Below, in pieces: positions 11,214 to 20,130 of a DNA stretch of 64,000 nucleotides. Each line of letters begins with the position of its first letter. Within the stretch, counting starts at the first letter, position 1. Below the pieces are notes generated by a model. It did not search any database, was not told the DNA's origin, and worked only from the letters and a program-made list of their open reading frames with translations. The DNA is taken from NCBI RefSeq assembly GCF_037975245.1, contig NC_092580.1, positions 1,287,001 through 1,351,000 on the forward strand, written 5' to 3'. The position numbers and the translations under genes were made by a program. Source of the stretch: Apostichopus japonicus (taxonomy: Eukaryota; Echinodermata; Holothuroidea; Aspidochirotida; Stichopodidae).

Positions 11214-11357
11214 TTGGATTAGCTTCATTGGAAATTTGGATTGATAATTCAAGAGTGTACATTGCAATCTTGTAAGTCAACAATTTTGGATTAGCTTCAT
11301 TGGAAATATGGATTGATAATTCAATAGTGTATATTGCAATCTTGTTAGTCAACAATT
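11214..11357. repeat. 72-bp tandem duplication
   Basis: TTGGATTAGCTTCATTGG starts at 11,214 and again at 11,286. The two 72-bp units differ at a few positions. It lies inside the TIR element. Confidence 0.85.
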
Positions 11358-11566
11358 CTTCAGTTGATTTTCTGGTTCAATCAACTTTGATTATTATTGA
11401 TATAATTGTCAGGATGTTTTGCAAATTGTTGTTAAAATGTTGTTAAAAGTTTTGGAAAGAGTTTTACAGTTTCTAAGAGTTTCCAAGAGTTTCAAAAATG
11501 GCTTTGGAGCATATCTCTTTCAAAGAATTTGATGAATAAAGAGCAAAATCGATGACTGGAAAAAGT

Positions 11567-11961
11567 GTAATGCGAGTTACCGTAATGCGAGTTACCAGAC
11601 TTTTCCCCCCTCAATACCACATCTGAAGTTGTTTCATATTTTCTACTGCTGATTTATAAACATCAGTAGGGTAGATATCTTGTACATGTATGCAATTGAA
11701 GAAATCATTCTTTGTTTGAGCACAGTGCCATTTTGTACCGGTGTCAATTTTTTAGGTGTCCTTTTTCCGTAATGCGAGTTACCGATATTTTGAAGCGCAC
11801 CATACATTAAGGCGAACACAATTATAATTCTTGATAATTTCATATTGTAGCTATGAATGTTGGGTATAACACCACAGAAAATTGAGGAGTTACACTTACC
11901 CATATTTGAGCCACAGCACTTGGATTATAAAAAAACAGCAAAAAGTGTAATGCGAGTTACC
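11567..11961 (+). repeat. Right cluster of GTAATGCGAGTTACC
   Basis: Exact copies start at 11,567, 11,582, 11,769 and 11,947, all in the same orientation as the left cluster. The last copy shares its final C with the right terminal repeat. Confidence 0.9.
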
Positions 11962-12057
11962 ATGGAATCGCCCATAAACATCATAATACAATGTATATGT
12001 TGCCATTCATTTAACTACAGTCAGTTTTCAATGCACAACATAGCATTATGTAATAAC

Positions 12058-12256
12058 CTGTTTTGATTGCTGCCTTTAGTCAAAATTCTTTTTCTTGCCG
12101 TTCTTGGGCTTTGCCAATATTTTCTTTCACAAAACCTTTGATTATGTCCTGCGACTGTGACATGAGTTGTAAAACCCTCTCCCTCTGTGCATCGCTGCAG
12201 CAAGAGATTCTGGTTGGACAATGGAGTCTTCAATGTCGACTGGTAACAATGGCTCT
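12058..12256 (-). pseudogene. Integrase pseudogene: post-core linker exon
   Basis: The acceptor ATATCCAG joins AG + A to give Arg and then EPLLPVDIED, the usual continuation of MFGR in this family. A helical part QLMSQSQDI and NIGKAQERQ follows in a frame shifted by one base, and the frame returns after a short A-run. A TAA stop lies just before the CAG|GTTATT donor. Two compensating frameshifts plus a stop mark decay. Confidence 0.6.
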
Positions 12257-12834
12257 CTGGATATATGAAGATAAATTAACAATCAATTATTCCCAACACT
12301 TTGTTGACTGAAGAATATTTAATTTTTTTTATATTTTATTTTCGCTATTAAGACCCTGGAACCATAAATTTGAGTCACATCACATACTCAAACCAGCAGA
12401 AATATAAAACCAAAGTATATTCTGTGCTGTTATAGGTCCAAATTGCATACCAGCCCAAAATATGATATATAGTATATGAAAAACAAAACCAATGTCAGTG
12501 GCATTAATTGCATGTATCTTAATTAATTGGCATGCTTTTATAGTTTAATGAATGTTCATCTTTTGTACTTGCTGAAGAGTGTACCATATACAGAGTTAAT
12601 CTGTTTATTTGTTTAGGTGTTGTAACTTACATAGGGTTATTGGTGGTCCTCTATTTAGCAGTTTTTCCCTGTACCTGGGATGTGTCGAATGAGATTTTAT
12701 CCTATAGAGGATCAGTGTAGCTATGCAGGATTTGTCCAAACTCTCTTGTCCCTGATTGCTTTTCTCTGTACAGTATATGACCTTTACAAATGTAAACCTC
12801 TATTCAGCAATGGTAGGTTTGAATTATTACAAAC

Positions 12835-13125
12835 CTTCCAAACATCACAACGAAAGGAGAAAGACCTGTTGAACCATGTTTTGCTGTACGGTACCCCATG
12901 AGAATGGAAGACAGTGTTTCATCCCAGTCATCTTGGTTTTGATTGACAACTTTGATGAGTGACATTTGCAGAGTTTGGTGGAATCTTTCATCCAGCCCAT
13001 TGGTCTGTGGGTGGTAGCTGAAGGATACTCTGTGGCTCACCCCTGTCATGTCAAATAGGGACTTGTTCAGAGCATTAACAAATTCTCCTCTCTGGTCTGA
13101 GATGAAAATTTTCATGCACACAAAT
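12835..13125 (-). pseudogene. Integrase pseudogene: second half of the core
   Basis: The exon follows CCATTTTTTTAG and reads FISDQRGEFVNAL, a YHPQTNGLDERF block, DDWDE and GYRTAKHGSTGLSPF, ending MFGR across the junction GGAAG|GTTTGT. It contains the second catalytic Asp (ISDQ) and the catalytic Glu in the DER segment. The usual order GRE in the block DQGREF reads RGE here. This is the best-preserved part and is free of stops. Confidence 0.8.
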
Positions 13126-13468
13126 CTAAAAAAATGGAAAATTAAACAAGTTGTTAAAGTACTGGTTAGAGTAATGCAGTAAACTATTGGCATCTTCAGA
13201 GTGGCTGCGTGGTTTAATCAGGAGATTCTTTTAGCACTGATTTCAAAACAAGTAAGTTAAGCACTGACATAACACCTGGTCTTGGATGCACTGACCGTTA
13301 TCCCACTAACATTTTATTAACATTAACTTATAAAACAACTTCAAGAAATTTCTGTAACCATTTTGCCGCTTTCTGGGTCACAGGTAAAACTGAGAACAAA
13401 TGCAGGTCTACGTAACTAACTTCAAAAGTATGTTATGTAAAGTAAAAACAAAGTACATGGATATATAC

Positions 13469-13626
13469 CTGGCCATGGTTTCAAACAGAAAGTTTGCAAC
13501 GGTTTATGCTGTTTCGTCTCTTACAGCAACAGCCTCTGGCAATTTTGAAAAATAGTCACATAGGGTTATGATGTACTTATTTCCATTGATGGTCTCTGCA
13601 AGGGGTCCAATCATATCCACACCCAC
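13469..13626 (-). pseudogene. Integrase pseudogene: first half of the core
   Basis: After an acceptor TTTTTTTTTAG the exon reads VGVDMIGPLAETINGNKY, CDYFSKLPEA and FETMA, ending in CCAG|GTATAT. The first Asp (VGVD) and the Asp in CDYFSK match the beginning of the rve core, where the first catalytic Asp is found. An in-frame TAA at 13,506-13,504 interrupts it. Exon length leaves two bases, completed to Arg by the next exon. Confidence 0.7.
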
Positions 13627-13851
13627 CTAAAAAAAAAGGAAAATAGCATTCAGAACCATACACAATCATACCAACAACATTCTTGTACAGAACAGAATGC
13701 TGTATCAAATTTCGCAAATACTTTTGATACTGGACAGTGAAGCTTTTTTAATTTCAATGATTTAAATTGCATGATTTTGGCTTTTCTTGATTTAAAACTA
13801 TTACTGCTCACACTTTTCAGCACAAAGCTCGGTGGCTGTTTATTGCTCCCG

Positions 13852-13986
13852 TTAGTCTAAACTCTTCGATCTTTTCCGTATCGATCTTTTTACATTTAAT
13901 GTTGAATTTTCAGGGCACAGTCCTGACAAACGATATTTTCCAATGATACTGTACTCTTCATCGGTATCCAGCTCAGGAGAAGTCAT
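13852..13986 (-). pseudogene. Integrase pseudogene: N-terminal piece
   Basis: ATG at 13,986 opens 44 codons to a TAA at 13,854-13,852. The stretch DEEYSIIGKYRLSG, a proline, then VKRSIRKRSKSL resembles the acidic start, YLxxGxYP and KRxIRKRA blocks that precede the HHCC zinc domain in KRBA2/GIN-like integrases. No usable donor was found, so the zinc-domain part was probably lost here. Confidence 0.45.
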
Positions 13987-16331
13987 CTTGTAATATCAGA
14001 TCGGGCTAAGTAAGTTAACGGTCTCAACTCCTAATGCTTAACCGAGGCCAGAACAGTGCGTGCAAATATGCAACTACTAAGAATTTTGTGTGCCTGCGTG
14101 TTACACATTGAAATGTATTGCTTAGTATTAACAAGCATGGCCTGTGTTTAATAAATTTATGTCTTGTTGATCACTTTTCTTTGTTTCGAACTTGGAACCT
14201 ATTAAGAGTTTATATATCTTTTTTAGTAAGGTTATCAATTAATAACATGTTTGTTTACTCATTATTATTGCCTTTAAATGAACAATATATGTTTTATTAC
14301 TAAGTATTAGGTTATATTAGGTAAAGCATTGGTGGTGATGTCTGAAACAAGATCTATTTGGATAGGTGATGTTCGGAACAAGAGTCATGACAAAAAAATC
14401 TGAGAGGACATTACCCAAAACTGTCAGCTTTTGGTTAATATATATATGCTTATGTTGTGGTTTGATTTTATGGTATTTTGTTTCAATTACTTTCAATTTT
14501 GCTCTTTAAAGAGAAAACTGTAATTCAGGAAAAATTGTGATTTTTCTCACGATACTCTAATTTTTCTTTGATAACATCATCAATATCATTGAAAACTTGT
14601 CTGATTATAGTAAATTTTATGTTAATAAAGGAACTAACGACAGAATTCCCAAAATGTAGCAGTAATGGAGTGGCACCACCATTAAGAAAAGAACCACTTT
14701 TGGAAAATTTATAGATTGTCACACTTTTCTACCATCTTGAATATAATTTCCGGAATAGTTTAAGGTCTGGTCAATTCTAATTCATAAATTGCAGATATTA
14801 ATTATGTTTTTTTTTTATTTAGAATAGAAGTTCTGTACTGTAATTTGAAAATTTGCTACCTTTGGCAACCGTGAAACATGAACAGACCCAATTTCCAAAA
14901 CGCTGATGTCAAACTCAAAGGTATAACAAACTTTTGTAAAATTTTGAAGACTTGCAGTGAGAGTTGTACAGTAAACCGCGAGAGTTGGCAGGCCTGCAAA
15001 ACCCTACAGTAGCAATAGTCATCGACTTTTGTTGTAAACGATTTTTGCTGATGTACTGCATGAGCCTAGTCTAAGTCTTAACCCTATTGTTTTAAACTCT
15101 AGCCAGTGGCAGTAGGCCAAATTGTATTGGCCTAATGGAATTTTTGGCTGAAACTGTAACTGTGTAAGGCCTAGCTAATTTAGAACTAGCCGTATGGCTG
15201 ATAAGTCTGTTATCAAATCTTCAATCAAAGCGTTGTTGCATAGCATGCTAGGTGCTTACCCTAGGAGTATCTTAGGCTAAGCCATTACAATCTTCCATAT
15301 ACTTATTGCAATACCACCTGACTCCCCTGTCATTGGCCAAAAAAGGGGATATTGAATATCTACCCCATTTGGTAATGCTAGGCATACTTAATGCTCCTCT
15401 GCACAAATTCATGATTAATTAAGCACACAGAGTATTTTTTCATAGGGCAAGCCAAACATGTCTTCATGCACAGGAAAGTAGTGCTGGCCATTATGTTTAC
15501 AACCATACATGTTGACTGGTGAATTAATTAGGTGAGCTCAAGGATGAATCCTAGTGGCAGTATTGGGGATAGTTTATGCTATCAAGTAACAAGTTCTTAA
15601 TGCTCGAGTGAATTTGAGGAGGACTGTTTATCTATAGACAGTCTTGGCCTTCATGCATAGCATTAGACCTAGTATGTATTGCTATGCCCATAGTAGTAGT
15701 AGGCTACTTCTTATGGCCATATTCAACTTCAATTCCTATGATCGAGATACACAGCATATAGGTCCATTAGGCCTAACTCAGTCCAGCTACAGTCAGGGTT
15801 GCACTGGCATAACTAGGTCTAGGCTAGGCTTGTTATAACTCAGTCGTAGGCCTAGACTAAGCAAGGCATAGGCCTAAGCTTGTTTGCTTTGATCTCAAAT
15901 AAGTAGTAAGCCAAGCCTAAAATGGAACTGAACAGGAAATCCTGGACTTTATGACCAAAACATGCCGATCTACTCTTACTGTCGTAATACTAGTTGTTGA
16001 AGCCTAGCCTAGTACCGAGTAGTAGTACTAGTAGTGCCTATGGCCCTATGCCTATCCCCACCTCACACAGCTTGGTAGGCCTCTAGACCGTCATGCAATT
16101 GAAATTTTGTCTCCCAAATCTTTCGTCTTTGTACTTTGGTAGGCAAACCAAAAAAAACGAACTCTATCTCCATTATGCTGGCTACATTAGGCCGCACAGC
16201 AAGGCAAGATATTTTCTTTAAAACAATACAAAACCATTTTTAGCCTAGCCTACACACGTTTTATACAAAATATGTGTTTGTATGCCAGTGTCGTCTGCAC
16301 ATTGCAAAAACTTAAAAAGTTTTTGATTTAG
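13987..16331. other. Non-coding, rich in TAGGCCTA-like words
   Basis: No gene, splice pair or transposon end was recognised. From about 15,100 to 16,260 the sequence is strongly enriched in GCCTA, AGGCC and CTAGGC words, probably a lineage-specific base-composition feature. Confidence 0.4.
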
Positions 16332-17003
16332 GGTGGCATACTCCTATTAGAGTCTATATCAATCCGCTCGATTGTTCTCCTATCTCAGGAAAAGTGCCAA
16401 AAAGCAGCGGGAGAACATCTTTTGTGACCTGTTATCAATCATAATCTAGATTTTTGTGGCTTGCATGTTGAAGAGCATTAATGGAAGTACATATGGTGAG
16501 AAAATTGGGTCAATTGAGGCAATTTTAGACCTTTAGGCCTCCCGGGAGCAGCGTAGGAAATTTGTTTACCACTGAGTGAAGAGGTTTGTTTACAAGTGAC
16601 GAAAACTTCCGGCTCGGATAGCAAAAAATCTGCACGGTCATGGTACGGAAAATTGATGGTGCCATGAAAGGCCAGCTTGTCAGCTATCCGGTGATGGGTA
16701 GCGTTTAGCTAGTGAAAACTTCTATCTAGACTTAAGAGACCACATTACTTTTGTGATTTAGTGTGTAAGTCAATGGGGCTTTTAATGGGCGTATGCTACC
16801 TTAGGGTGCAGGTGGCATACTCCTATTAGAATCAATATCTATCCGCCCGATTGTTATTCAATCTCAGGAAAAGTTCCAAAAAGCAGCAGGAGAACATCTC
16901 TTTTTGACCCGTTATCAATCATGATCTGGGTTTTTCTGTGGCTTGCATGTTGAAGAGCATAAATGAACATACATATTGAGCAAAAATTGGGTCAATTTAA
17001 AGG
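16332..17003 (+). repeat. Diverged ~190-bp direct repeat, 479 bp apart
   Basis: Segments 16,332-16,526 and 16,811-17,003 share GGTGGCATACTCCTATTAGA, the CAGGAAAAG-CCAAAAAGCAGC block, GTTATCAATCAT and GGCTTGCATGTTGAAGAGCAT, with scattered substitutions and small gaps. The middle 284 bp is not repeated. It could be two copies of a dispersed repeat. Confidence 0.75.
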
Positions 17004-17381
17004 CATTGAAGAGTCGCCCCAAACCGCGTGCGGCCATCTGAAACAGTTAACTTTCCGTGGCTTGCAAGTGACGATTTGTTCGTGTCGCTACAAAATGCAG
17101 ACAGTACAGTAATGAAATGTGTTAACGTGTTATATAAGATGTCCAGCGCTGTATTGTCTGTACGCTATGCTGTAGGTATTGACCGCAGCTGTATGTACTG
17201 ACTGTACACTAGTGTCTAATTACCGATGGTAGCAAGCTGTGTGTATTTTCTGGGATCGATGGTGGTGTCTAACACTTTTGTTACATCTCATTCGAAACTA
17301 TAGGTCATGTTACCGGCATTATACGTTTCTTTTTGCGCGAGTCTTCACACCCTTTAAGTCCCCTCTAGGCCAAGAGAGGAG
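17004..17381. other. Non-coding, no recognised feature
   Basis: A mixed-composition segment with several CG words. No start codon context, splice pair or repeat could be supported. Confidence 0.35.
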
Positions 17382-17624
17382 ATGCTTATCCAACCAATTT
17401 TACATAACTCTCTCTTACGCGAAGAGAACGGTGAAACTGTTTTTAACAGTATTTTTATTGATGAGGATATTATTATGGTTGGCGACCTTATATATGAGGT
17501 CATCCCAACACAAATGCCATCAGAAACCGTTCATGAATGTATAACACTTACTATTCCCGAAAATCCCATTTCCTTGAATGAAGTACAGACGATTATTTCT
17601 ATGGTAATGAATGTATTACCCTAG
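17382..17624 (+). mobile_element. Possible LINE protein relic
   Basis: An 80-codon open stretch reads SLLREENGETVFNSIFIDED and then DLIYEVIP. A block of the type NPLLxxxxGxxFFxxxF, followed by a hydrophobic DLxYEV segment, is what I recall downstream of reverse transcriptase in some invertebrate LINEs. Sequence on either side is unreadable. A short host exon or a chance frame cannot be excluded. Confidence 0.3.
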
Positions 17625-17685
17625 AACTGGTTGACAGAGATCTATTCATCCGACAGAGTGGTATCTAGACAATCCGACTTACACA

Positions 17686-18000
17686 GGCGCGTATCCAGGG
17701 GCGTTGAGGTGCTCGCTCCCCTGGGAGGAAATAGATGAGAGAAATTTAGAAAGAAGGAAAAAGGGAAAAAGGGAAAAAGAGGGGGAAGAGGAGGAAGGAG
17801 AGCAAGGAAGGGAAAAGAAAAAGAGGAAAGAGAGAAAAGGGAGAAAAGGAGGGAGTACAAGACTTGAAAAACGCCAAGACACCGGGAAGAGAAAGAGGAA
17901 CAGTGACATAATTACAGCGCTGATCCCTATAATATACACAAGGTAGCCAGTGACGGATCGAGGATTTCGGAAGGGGCGTGCGTCTCACCCTACCCCTTAC
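17686..18000. repeat. Purine-rich tract between two MITE-end-like motifs
   Basis: A GGAAAAAGGGAAAAAGAGG-type plus-strand purine tract covers about 17,745-17,905. On its left is GCGCGTATCCAGGGGCG (17,688-17,704), on its right CAGTGACGGATCGAGGATTT (from 17,949). Both look like ends of common marine-invertebrate hAT-type non-autonomous elements, but I cannot pair them as one element. Reading frames in the tract are low-complexity artefacts. Confidence 0.4.
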
Positions 18001-18052
18001 ACCAACAACTCCTTTTTTGACGTTTCCATTTTCCCTCTCTCACTAGTGTATA

Positions 18053-18057
<5 letters not shown>

Positions 18058-18137
<80 letters not shown>
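18058..18137. repeat. (TA)n microsatellite, ~80 bp
   Basis: Uninterrupted alternating TA directly adjoining the tail of the minus-strand LINE copy. Confidence 0.95.
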
Positions 18138-18139
<2 letters not shown>

Positions 18140-18660
18140 TTCATTCATTCATTTATTTGTTTTTTTTTTCACATAAATATTACAATGTGAATGGAAGTCT
18201 GCCTATGCTGGCAAAACAGAAGACTCCCATGATGAAAAGATAGAAAATAGTGAAAATAATGTTAATAACAATACGTATACGCTTCAATATGTGAATATGC
18301 TGCTTTGCGACTATGCAGCTAAATCATAATTAATAAGACATGATAATTTCTTTAGCAAGACATTTACTAAATGTGGAGCTTGTTTCCTTATTTTTTAAAG
18401 TTATTGACAGTGAATTCCAAATGTTGGTTGCACGGTTTCTGAGGCTTAACATACCAGTGCATGTTTTATATGATTTATAATGTGCGTTGCTAGCCGTTCT
18501 GGTATTATGATTATGGAAATCTGTGTTGCTATTTATAAAATTTCGAAAACTGATTGGTAATGATCCATTCCAAGCCTTGTATGTAAATGTTGCAATATTA
18601 ACTTTTATAATGTCATCTAATTTCAATAAATTTAGTTTTTTTTCAAAAATTTCAAAAAAT
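18138..18660 (-). mobile_element. LINE 3' end, minus strand
   Basis: The minus strand reads LLKLDDIIKV, AWNGSLPISF, HNHNTRTASN and then a LRNRATNIWNSLS block, ending in MSY-stop at 18,330. This order (LxLxDI, short NTR segment, NxWNSLP) is the standard C-terminal end of many LINE reverse transcriptases. The 3' UTR contains GGGAGTCTTCTG (18,218-18,229 region) and ends in an AATG-repeat tail (18,139-18,156). It is 5'-truncated. Confidence 0.65.
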
Positions 18661-18779
18661 ATATATATATATATTCTATTACTGACATTATTAAAAATAA
18701 ATTATCGTGTAGGTCATTTAGAAAATGTTATATTAAAGAAACAATTGCATCATATTAATTAAAATATCATATAATTGAT

Positions 18780-18939
18780 TTATTGTCGAAACGTTAAATT
18801 TGATCTTTAATTTTTTCTTCTCTTTTCTTTCTTCAGGGAGTCTTCTACATTGTTAAGCTATTGTATGATTTATAGAAGACTTCCTTTCACCTTGTATATT
18901 TGCACGTGAAAAAACAAAATAAATCAAATCAAATCAAAT
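18780..18939 (+). mobile_element. 3' UTR end of the same LINE family, plus strand
   Basis: GGGAGTCTTCTACATT at 18,837, an AGACTTCCTTTCACCTTGTA segment and GTGAAAAAACAAAATAAAT align with the 3' UTR of the minus-strand copy at 18,138-18,330. The tail is AATCA repeats where the other copy has AATG repeats. No protein part is visible. Confidence 0.6.
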
Positions 18940-19045
18940 ATATATATTTCATATAATATTTCATTCATATAATATTTCATATAAAATTATATATATATAT
19001 ATATATATATATTTCAAAAATTTCCAAATATATATATATATATGG
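18940..19045. repeat. Interrupted (AT)n tracts
   Basis: AT runs at about 18,939-18,946, 18,988-19,011 and 19,029-19,043 are separated by TTTCA-rich spacers (ATTTCATATAATATTTCAT). Confidence 0.8.
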
Positions 19046-19469
19046 TCTATCATAACGCGTGTGTGCGTATGGACGCCTTAAACAATTGTACAAGTGTGCT
19101 ATGAAACCAACTACTATGGACGCACCCATCACTTCTTGAGATTGTTCCCATCTGCATGAAAACGCGCGCCCCACAACCCTACGCCCCACCCGGCCTCTAA
19201 TCGCTACCCGATGAGTTACGAAACTTAATTAGAGACCTCCCCCCCCCCCCCAGTACCAAAACCTTGACAAAATCCGACAACACACAACTTAATCGATAAA
19301 AGGTGATCGGGTTGTGTATGAGTCACGTCTAGAGGTCGTCCTCTGACCTACATGGAGTGTGACCACTCCCGATTTTGCTATTTCCAAGAACAGGGTCCAA
19401 AAATTCCCAAGAAATCCCAAGGACACTGTACTTTATGGATATATAGCAATATCTAGCGATATCTAGGTA
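19046..19469. other. Unique spacer before the satellite, with a C13 run
   Basis: No gene was seen. A run of 13 C ends at 19,251. The stretch from about 19,441 (GATATATAGCAATATCTAG) passes into the first degenerate satellite unit near 19,470. Confidence 0.5.
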
Positions 19470-20044
19470 TGGATTTTTGAATCCTGGGATCGAGACCAGG
19501 CCGCCGCAGTTTGCTTTTGCCGCGATCTTATACGGTATCGGGAACTTTAAGTATTAGAAACGAACTGTCAAAATATATCAACTGCTGTCGTGGCGCGGTT
19601 GGTTGTGCTCTGTACCTCGAGAGCGTGACGTATTTTGGATCAAGGGCTCGAGACCAGGCCAGGGCAGTTTGCTTTTGCCGCGATCTTATACGGTCTCTGG
19701 AACTTTAAGTATTAGAAACGAACATAGATTTATATCAACTGCTGTCGTGGCGCGGTTGGTTGTGCTCTGTACCACCGAGAGCGTGACGTATTTTGGATCG
19801 CGGGCTCGAGGCCAGCGTAGTTTGCTTTTGCCGCGATCTAATACGATCTCTGGAACTTTAAGTATTAGAAACGAACATCTGCTGTCGTGGCGCGGTTGGT
19901 TGTGCTCTGTACCTCGAGAGCGTGACGTATTTTGGATCGCGGGCTCGAGACCAGGTGGGGGCAGTTTGCTTTTGCCGCGATCTTATACGGTCTCTGGACC
20001 TTTAAGTATTAGAAACGAACATAGATTTATATCAACTGCTGTCG

Positions 20045-20056
20045 TGGCGCGGTTGG
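20045..20056 (+). promoter_or_regulatory. A-box-like motif (representative copy)
   Basis: TGGCGCGGTTGG fits the internal A-box TRGYnnARnnGG apart from the purine in the seventh and eighth positions. It recurs in almost every unit, with rare variants such as TGGCACGGTTGG (49,446 and 52,096 region) and GGAGCGG. Confidence 0.6.
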
Positions 20057-20098
20057 TTGTGCTCTGTACCTCGAGAGCGTGACGTATTTTGGATCGCG

Positions 20099-20109
20099 GG
20101 CTCGAGACC
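20099..20109 (+). promoter_or_regulatory. B-box-like motif (representative copy)
   Basis: GGCTCGAGACC matches GGTTCGAnnCC at all but one position. It begins 54 bp after the A-box start, a normal tRNA-type distance, and is almost invariant in the array. Confidence 0.65.
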
Positions 20110-20126
20110 AGGACAGCGCAGTTTGC

Positions 20127-20130
20127 TTTT
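20127..20130 (+). terminator. TTTT tract after the B-box (representative copy)
   Basis: A minimal Pol III stop signal (GCTTTTGCC) lies 17 bp beyond the B-box. A second TTTT (20,087-20,090, GTATTTTGG) sits between the A and B boxes, so a full transcript would need to read through it. Confidence 0.4.

Larger units (their letters stand above)
9423..11973. mobile_element. 2.55-kb non-autonomous TIR element with repeated 15-mers
   Basis: The left end begins GGGCGATTCCGTG (9,423-9,435) and the right end is CATGGAATCGCCC (11,961-11,973), 12 of 13 positions complementary. ATAA flanks both sides (9,419-9,422 and 11,974-11,977), fitting a 4-bp target duplication. Inside are eight exact copies of GTAATGCGAGTTACC, concentrated towards the ends, as for transposase-binding subterminal repeats. 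No transposase reading frame was found, so it would need a protein supplied in trans. It interrupts the last intron of the integrase pseudogene. The superfamily is unknown to me. Confidence 0.65.
9202..13986 (-). pseudogene. Intron-containing integrase (GIN1/KRBA2/Ginger-type) pseudogene
   Basis: Five coding pieces run in order on the minus strand: 13,986-13,852, 13,626-13,469, 13,125-12,835, 12,256-12,058 and 9,389-9,202. Together they give an N-terminal region, an rve-type integrase core with conserved blocks VGVDMIGPL, ISDQRGEF and SYHPQTNGLDERF, a linker and a GPY/F-like C-terminal segment. The last four pieces are joined by plausible introns with matching phase. Family knowledge: retrotransposon integrases are normally intronless, whereas Ginger DNA transposons and domesticated integrases such as GIN1 contain introns. 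The zinc-binding HHCC domain expected between the first two pieces is missing. In-frame stops and frameshifts show it is dead. Assignment among these related groups is not resolved. Confidence 0.65.
20038..20117 (+). other. tRNA-like fold in an edge unit
   Basis: An 80-nt segment begins GCTGTC (20,038-20,043) and ends GACAGC (20,112-20,117), perfectly complementary like an acceptor stem. Inside, GCGC (20,047-20,050) pairs with GTGC (20,059-20,062, with one G-T) like a D stem, and the B-box sits in the T-arm position. The anticodon arm is not canonical, and the T stem has two mismatches. It is therefore a tRNA-derived relic and not a working tRNA. Confidence 0.5.

Noticed and set aside
12804-13193. 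An intact 129-codon minus-strand gene
   Set aside because: Its first ~20 codons and last few are intron sequence. The core between them belongs to the split integrase pseudogene.
17704-17946. Lys/Glu-rich protein on the plus strand and Phe/Leu/Ser/Pro-rich proteins on the minus strand
   Set aside because: They are translations of a purine-rich low-complexity tract.
17950-18243. YIYI-repeat protein
   Set aside because: It is a translation of the (TA)n microsatellite.
20038-20117. Functional tRNA genes
   Set aside because: The anticodon arm and T stem do not fold canonically, and interior copies lack an acceptor stem.
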